Assembly (NCBI GenBank): GCA_037074705.1
Contig: CM073590.1
Coordinates: 218,580,746-218,644,745 of the forward strand
Origin: Zhengitettix transpicula
Taxonomy: Eukaryota > Arthropoda > Insecta > Orthoptera > Tetrigidae
Direction: 5' to 3'
DNA length: 64,000 nucleotides
The notes under the pieces were generated by a model. The model was not told the origin of the DNA. It saw only the letters and a list, made by a program, of their open reading frames with translations, and ran no database searches. Below, in pieces: positions 56,966 through 64,000 of this stretch; position 1 is the stretch's first letter, and the number at the start of each line of letters is the position of its first letter. A program made the position numbers and the translations under genes.

Positions 56966-58735
56966 AGTAATTAATACATAATGACATACGCAAGAAAATG
57001 TCTATTTATTTTAAATATTTTCTAATGTACTTCAGAAGTGGAATCGAAATATTTCAAAGTAAAGTAGAGAATTTTGTTTAAGAACATAATATAACCAATT
57101 ATCGAGAGAATAAAACTGATTGAAGCGGATATATTACAATGAATTTTAATTTTTATGAGATAAGGAATTTTGAAAATTTCACGGTTTTGAGAATATATTA
57201 GGAAGGATACTACTATCACAGAAATAAACATCTTCCGATTCGTTTCCCTTCAGAATACAGTGAACACTACTCCCTCACTAATAATTGCTCTTCACTTACA
57301 TTCGTCATTTAATCCTCTCCATTTCTTATACCTTCTACTAGATCATTTGTGTTTCACTATTTATAATTGATCGGAAACGAGACTTTTAGGCGAAGTTAGT
57401 TTTTGCGAGATTTATAATAAAGTACAGCCGAAATAATTATAATTTGCATTCTAATAATCAAATATTGCACTGTGAAAATGCACAAGATGTAAACGGTGGA
57501 TAAGTTTTTATAGTAGAGTGACTATAAAATTTAATATTGGTCGCGAGGGTAATTCAGTTTGAAAAATAATAGTTGTTTAGAAATTAGAGGATTTGAGGGT
57601 TTTTAATATGAAGAACATTTCCACATTCAGATAAATTTCTAGTAGTCTGTTAGGTATGACGTCTTTGGATCATCTTCGAGTCTTGTAGTAGTGCAACCTA
57701 CGTGTTTCCTCCATCTATTATTTCTTTAAGACTAAAAGTATCATTGATGGTATTCCAATTCCATAATAATGACCTGATTTATATTGCTATTATGATAAAC
57801 CTTCGATATTATTTATTTGTGAAAAGACACATTTCATTTTAAATTTACATAAATTTAACAGTAACAACATATTTGAAATTTTTAAAAAATTCCGTAGTAA
57901 AGAATTGAGTAATGGTTAATAATTCCTGGATAATAAACCTCATTTATAGATAATAGTTATAAAGTTTTTGGAATTTTTTGACTTATTAATTCAATATAAC
58001 TTGAAAGCCCTAAACCTATTATGAGATTCCTTACCCATATATATTTTTAGAAGTGAAGTGGTTGATCGGTGTTCTATAAATTTGTTCCGTCCTATTAAAA
58101 TGGTTCTTTCTACTCTTAGTTTCGTCTTCGGGGACCTTAAAGCTAACCACGGGTATCTGATAATCGAGAAAAAGACTTCAAAAACTAATGGGAAATAAAA
58201 AAGACAATTTGACTTTATAAGCCTCAGTGTGGTAAAGATATAGTCGTTTAAAAAGAATAAGTAAAATATATCTGATACATCTGTTCATTTTCTCTCTTCC
58301 GATCGGTTCAAGTATCCATGGTTGAATCCAGCCATCATACGTCGGGGTAAAAATGTTAGAGTAGATTCAATGAATTAGGAGATAAATTAAAATGTGAATC
58401 AGCTTGCAATTTTTCTCCAGCTTATAAATTCCAGAATGTAGTTGTTCCTGCAAGGGCTTCGAATTGAGCCAATGCGAAACTTTTAATCTTATCTAACGTT
58501 ATAAGATAAATCTTGTAGTTTAATTGAATGATACGAGTATAAACGTGGTTTTGTAAGTCATTTACTTAAATAATATTCAATATTCAGAACTTGTGAACTT
58601 TATAATGAGATTTATATATATTTTTGAAGGGATACGTTACTTAAGATATTTGAAACGTTTTTTAAATGACCCGGCAAACGAATAGCGGTTTTTCTTGTAC
58701 GATACTATGTTTCACCTGGAAATCTCAAAATTTTA
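56966..58735. other. AT-rich spacer, nothing recognised
   Basis: No supportable gene, RNA or repeat. Confidence 0.4.
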
Positions 58736-58739
58736 GGGG

Positions 58740-59165
58740 AATCTTAAATTAAAAATCTGAAAGGGGAATCGAAGCGGTCGTCACCCCCCGCCGTTTATTT
58801 AATATGCGCATAAGCAAGGGTTGATTAACTGACAGTCGCGCCCTTGCGATGGCGGGATATGAATACACAAGCTCGGAATTGGAAATGTTTCTCTTTTTTT
58901 TTCGCACACTGCGCACAAAAATGCAAAGTATGGTGTGGCGCAAGTGCGGGTCTTCCTTCGACGCTCATTGATCGGCTGGAGTGGTCTGGGGAGAAGCTGT
59001 AGGGGGAGCGAAGCTTCGCAATTTAGGCGTGGGTGGCCACGCAGGCAAATGGAAAGAATGAAACTACAAAGAACAAAACTGCTTCCTACGCAAACTGGGA
59101 AGAGCTTAAGAAAGAGACATTTAGTATTGTACCGCTAACACGATCTGGTGACGTTGGGATATAAA
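58740..59165. promoter_or_regulatory. GC-rich island with inverted GCGTGG/CCACGC block
   Basis: A GC-rich stretch containing GCGTGGGTGGCCACGC at 59,027-59,042, a 6-bp inverted repeat that also matches an Egr-type GCGTGGGTG site and eight of nine bases of a Gli-type site. GGTTGATTAACTG near 58,819 adds a homeodomain-type core. A 67-codon frame crosses it without recognisable translation. Confidence 0.3.
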
Positions 59166-61000
59166 TATCGTGCCTCCCTATTCCTGGAAGCGATTGGGAA
59201 GTAAACAGACCGATAAAAGGTTTTTAATAGTAAATAGGTGTAATAAACGTAGGTAAACGTGAACAAATAAGCACCAAAATGAAAAACAATAAAAAGTTGG
59301 AAAGTTATTGTAGCTGCTCTGCAAGGTTCATTCGGAAAGTGATCGGCCTGGTACAGAGATGAGGCTAATATTCACATTCAGTGATTGTTAGTTCAAAGAT
59401 TATCTGTAATTACATACTTGATGTTTCTTGAGAAATGGATAAAAACGTGATATTCGTTATAAAATTCTTCGTTGTAAAAGGTTCAGCCCATTTGGATGCA
59501 AAACAGGTCGTATATTCGATACTAAACAAATCTTTACAGTTGTTTCCAATTGTTCAAAAGTGTGCCGCCCATATTTGCGATGTTTTGAACAACCTCATTA
59601 ACCTCTATGATAAATGAAAATATCATAAAAATCCACAATGCAGAATTGAACATAAAGATTACATTAATTGAAGGTACAAAAATATTGTCAGCACGATGGT
59701 TGCTGAATTATAACTGTTGAAAGTTAAACTATGAAGCGTCGTTATCAAAGACGACGTCGCGTAAGAATTTGTTACTTGAAAAGCAGAACAAAAGTTTCGG
59801 ACATAACGTGGCGTATTACAAATATAATATTTAATACATTCCAGGAAAGGGACGTAAACGGATAGGTGAAGAAAGTTCTGTAGTTCGACCAACGATATTC
59901 TAACCGATTAAAAACATTATCATTTATGACATAATTGACATGTGTCAAATAAAAATATCCGTAAATCTTGGAAATAATTTTAAAAGAAATATTATATTGT
60001 AAAACACCCCTGAAATGCAGCTCAATATATTTTCATTGTGCTATTCATAATATTCTAATTATATCCTTACTGTGATCCTAAATAATTTAGAAATTTATAA
60101 TTTTTTTGTATTAAACAAAGTTTTATTCAAACTATTATTTTTTAGGTATGTAACTGAATACGTTTTCGGATAGACTGAGTTTACTTTGTATTGTTCTTCT
60201 GTTTGTAATGAATAAATTTTAAAAATTTAAAAGAAAAACTTTTTTTCGGCCAAGTTGTGGATAGGACTCAAATAAAAAAGCTCATCCGTATTTTCTTTAT
60301 ATTGAATTTATTTTAAACACTATATACATTCAAAAAGTCGTTTAGTTTAATGATAAAAGCCCTTTATACACATTAAAAAAAATTCAGTAGGATTTTAAAT
60401 CTACTTTCAATGGAGGATATAATTCAAGGTCTTATCAAAATAAATTTATTTTTTACTTTGTGATTTAGTCAGATTTAATATAAAAAAATCTTCATAGATT
60501 TCATAAAATGTTAAATTATCTGAATGTCCTAACCAAAAATATCTGTGACGTATACCAAGAATATCGTATCGTAATTTTAATTTCCATCTGACCATCTGAA
60601 TTTTTCTCGATGGTTTGGCAAAATCATTGAGACGAATACTGCCAAGAATAGTTCTCGATCAATTACATCTCTACTTTCTTAAACCAATAAAATAATGAAG
60701 AGGCTCAAACAGTACAATAGAAACATATATGCTATATATATATAATTTTTGTAGAACGTATGTAATTCAAAAAAATAATTAACAGTACTAATTACGACTA
60801 ACTGAAACAATTCAGTAATAATACTAATAGAAATGCTTACGATGTCCATTATATATATATATATATATGTCACTACAAATTCTTCATGAGTAGTCTATAG
60901 AAAAAGATTATTCTAGGGATGAATAGATTTCGTCTTAAAAGGGTTGGAACAAAATTATTGTGCAAATTGTAGACGTCGAGATAAACGAGCACTCCATATA
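59166..61000. other. AT-rich spacer, nothing recognised
   Basis: A short (TA)n tract lies near 60,850-60,869. No gene or repeat boundary was found. Confidence 0.4.
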
Positions 61001-61002
61001 CA

Positions 61003-61940
61003 TAAAATATACAAAGAAATTTCAGTTATGGAGCACGATAATTGGTAAAGCATGATTAACAAAACACTGTGGCGGACATGTTTAACATCTTTGTTAAATA
61101 CTTATTATATCCGGTATTATTACGTATCATACAGATCAGCTGGTTATTTGTTTACGTATGGTTTTGGTTACGTTCATACTTAATTGTGCTAATTTAATCT
61201 TTAACACGTAGAGTGATGTGCTTCCGTCTTCTTGCAGAAAGGAAACGTTGTAAAAGTATATTTTCATAAAATCTTCGAAAGTATTCACTACCTTTCTATT
61301 CGAAGGTTCCATAACTGGGACAGACTGGCCGGAATATCCAGCTATCGGATAATACATTAGACTATAATTCCCTTACCCAAAATGACGTCAAATACCCTTT
61401 AATGTGACGAATGCAACATAAGTGCAGTAGAAGCTAGCAGTAATCCCGCTCCGAGTTGTCCATTCACCGATATTAAATTGAAATTACCTGGAAGAAATTA
61501 TTAGTCGCTGATTTTTCATTTAGGGCAGAAAAGGGTTCTTGAAATAACTTTCGGAAGTACCAAAAATCGCGAGCAGAGGATTATTTATCTGAAACTACAG
61601 CGAGTCGCTCCCAACTGTTACATTTTTTTAGCGATTTTCTGTCACAGGTTGGTCTGTTTGCGCTCACCACGTAACCCTTTCTTCCAAAGTAATGAGAGTT
61701 AAACAATACTGTTAAAACATCACTCTACGTGTTAAAGATTAAATTAGCACAATTAAGTATAACCGTAACCGAAACCATACGTAAACAAATAACCAGGTGA
61801 TCTGTATGATACGTAATAATACCGGATATAATAATAAGTATTTTACAAAGATGTTAAACATGTCCGTCACAGTGTTTTGTTAATCATGCTTTACCAATTA
61901 TCGTGCTCCATAACTGAAATTTCTTTCTGTTTAGATTTTA
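61003..61940. mobile_element. Foldback-type element with ~206-bp inverted ends
   Basis: 61,013-61,218 and 61,718-61,926 are inverted copies about 97% identical (six substitutions and one 3-base indel by eye), from AAAGAAATTTCAGTTATGG at the outer ends to ACGTAGAGTGATG at the inner ends. The 500-bp centre is unique within the window and encodes nothing recognisable. Similarity may extend about 10 bases further out. Without a clear target duplication, a non-autonomous long-TIR DNA transposon is likely but not proven. A local inverted duplication is the alternative. Confidence 0.75.
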
Positions 61941-64000
61941 TTGAGTCTTCAAGTATGATCAGTATTTGATGAAAATTATGTTTGCTTAATCTGATTCCTG
62001 TTCTTCGAGAAGTGGGGAAACAATAAGCATAGTCCTAAATGTGTTTCCTACATATAGTGATTTGTTAAAAATAATCAACAAATTTAATGGCTAATCGATA
62101 GGAAATTAAGTTTTTTAATTATTTTATTTAAGGTCGCATTAACAGCGAAGGCCATTAGCGGCCTAAATTTTCAGATGTTACGTAGGTTGCAAATGAATGA
62201 TTGCTGTATTACAAAATTAGTTATATATCAGCATAAAAATTAATTATTTTGATTTCCCGACGTCTGCTCATGACTTCTATTAACACGATTCAAGAAGTTG
62301 TATATATATTGGTATTTGTTGCTATTGAGAATATATATATATATATTCTCAATAGCAACAAATACCTCGTAATTCTTTAAGGAAGCAGCTATGCCGAAAA
62401 GAAATGGTGCTCATTATTAACCACTACATAATTTAAATATTTGTTCTAGTAACGAGGTTTAAATTCAACTTTTTTTAAATTAAGAAAATTCTTTCACAAT
62501 TAGATTATTATTGTATTATAATTTATAACAGACTATTAAATTTTCATTTAAATATTTTCATTCAATTTTGTTATATATTTATATTATTATGTGCAAAACA
62601 GCCTTCCTTCAAAAAAATTAGTCTGATATTTATGGCAATAACTTCAGCATATTTGAATCATAACCTTCTCATTAAAGAGATACATTTGTCCTTTGTAAGT
62701 CGCTTCAAAGGGTTCGGAAGTATTCTCAAAATTAAAAATAGTATTAAGCAATGAATACGATATAAGAAACACATGGAAATCGTATAAATTAATTCGGAAT
62801 GAAATATGTCATCCCATCTAGAGTGAAGCAGCTGAATGAATATTAATAAACTAGTAAAATGAATTTATGTAAAACATATTGTTTTACAGAACCAGATATT
62901 TAGGATACAAATAAACTCGGATTGTGTATATTCCAGTACATAAAATGTTTTAGTTCATAATCACATTATTAGTTAAAATTGACATACGGATAATTTAAAA
63001 AGAACAGGTGTTATTTGTAAATCTACATTCTTTTCCCTTCTGTCACAGTATATTTTAAGACAGCTGTGAACACTGAAAATTTGGTGGAATCTTTAAACAT
63101 TCAGTATCTTGCTCCGCGTGTTGTATAAAAAGAAGGTTCGTTTACTCGATGAATAAAACATGGACGTCGTGTACTCTTTTCTTCATTAAGGTCTTAAGGG
63201 ATGGAATAAATATATAATACATTTATTCATCACGGTTTATAAACGAATTAAAGTGTCAGAATAATAATAAATACAAATAATACATTTCTATTACATATAG
63301 TAGCTATCTATTTAAAAAAAAATAAAATACTAGTAAAAGAATAAGAAAACACTGTCACTTTAATTAAACATTAGCGATATAGATTATATATCACGTTATG
63401 TACCCAGCTATATCAGCGTTGGATTTTGTAACTCGAGAGCGTTTTATCAATCAATTACACCGGGAAAGCCATCGCTCTTTAATAACATTATTCCGAATAC
63501 GGTAAAATTTGGTCGTGAACTTAAACCCTGAGTTGAAAGAAGAATAGAACATGGCCATCATGAAATATTGTATTACAAGATATTAAAATTAAATATTTAT
63601 ACTTAAGCTATGTATCTATATTTTAGTTGAATAATATCGTAATTGAAATCATCAAAAGAATATGTTGTTATTTATTTAACAATAATATAAACAATATTCT
63701 TCACAATTGTTCCGAAACGACAACAATTTTCATTAGAAAATTATTATGGATGAACATGTCATTATTATTCAAGGCGATCACAAATGAGAGGAATAAAAAC
63801 AATATTTCTATAATTAAATATTGGTAACATAACAATAAACAATAAATTCGACGTGCACTAAAAATGACATTAATTCGATGAATCAAACGATTTTGTCTTA
63901 AAATGTTTCATTAAGAAATTATAATTAAAAAATCATTCACTGTATCTGTTTTGATACTATATTGCGAAATAATAATAACTAAACCATGGTATGTTTTCAT
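61941..64000. other. AT-rich end of window, nothing but a palindrome
   Basis: Apart from the palindrome at 62,311-62,366, no supportable feature is present. Short frames are random. Confidence 0.4.
62311..62366. repeat. Perfect 56-bp palindrome
   Basis: GGTATTTGTTGCTATTGAGA followed by ATATATAT, mirrored exactly as ATATATAT, TCTCAATAGC, AACAAATACC. No unpaired centre is needed except the usual hairpin tip. It would form a long stable hairpin in RNA or single-stranded DNA. Confidence 0.95.

Overview
This is gene-poor, AT-rich animal nuclear DNA, almost certainly from an insect. The evidence is a LIM-homeobox exon with metazoan splice signals, insect-type mariner, Helitron, SINE and LINE relics, and long intron-like stretches. 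I cannot name the species. The transposon mix and large non-coding content would suit a large-genome hemimetabolous insect, but that is inference.

The one confident host gene piece is a minus-strand exon at 1,899-2,113 encoding the first LIM domain of an Lmx1-type LIM-homeodomain factor. The second LIM domain and homeodomain should lie left of the window. Much of the rest may be its upstream intron or 5' flank. Several isolated GC-richer islands carry clustered developmental factor motifs (11.7-12.1, 45.6-46.1, 50.8-51.2, 53.0-53.3, 54.85-55.5 and 58.7-59.2 kb) and are candidate regulatory modules. A second exon-like, unrecognised segment lies at 31,971-32,132 on the minus strand.

Mobile DNA explains most other structure. 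A Helitron (4,625-6,778) contains a whole mariner (4,977-6,247) with TA duplication and matching terminal repeats. Its transposase is frameshifted and has lost the third catalytic Asp. Two more copies of the Helitron family lie at 26.9-27.6 and 46.2-46.9 kb. LINE relics lie at 8.7-9.1, 11.0-11.3, 21.8-24.5 and 33.5-35.7 kb. The last two share one 3' end and keep complementary parts of one family. A roughly 490-bp poly(A)-tailed retroposon, here called R490, recurs at least nine times. Five units, some inverted, are piled into the RNase H region of the 21.8-kb LINE.

Other repeats are tRNA-derived SINE fragments (12.7, 18.1, 48.1, 52.3 kb), a ~1-kb dispersed repeat pair (36.8-38.2 and 55.9-57.0 kb) in which one copy carries an R490 insertion absent from the other, a 364-bp direct repeat pair (42.0 and 45.0 kb), a 0.9-kb element with ~206-bp inverted ends (61.0-61.9 kb), and a perfect 56-bp palindrome (62.3 kb). 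Short hairpin motifs resembling the hammerhead ribozyme core recur at 39.5, 44.0, 44.35, 50.5 and 54.15 kb and are the least expected signal here. I saw no convincing complete protein gene, tRNA gene, rRNA gene or CRISPR array.
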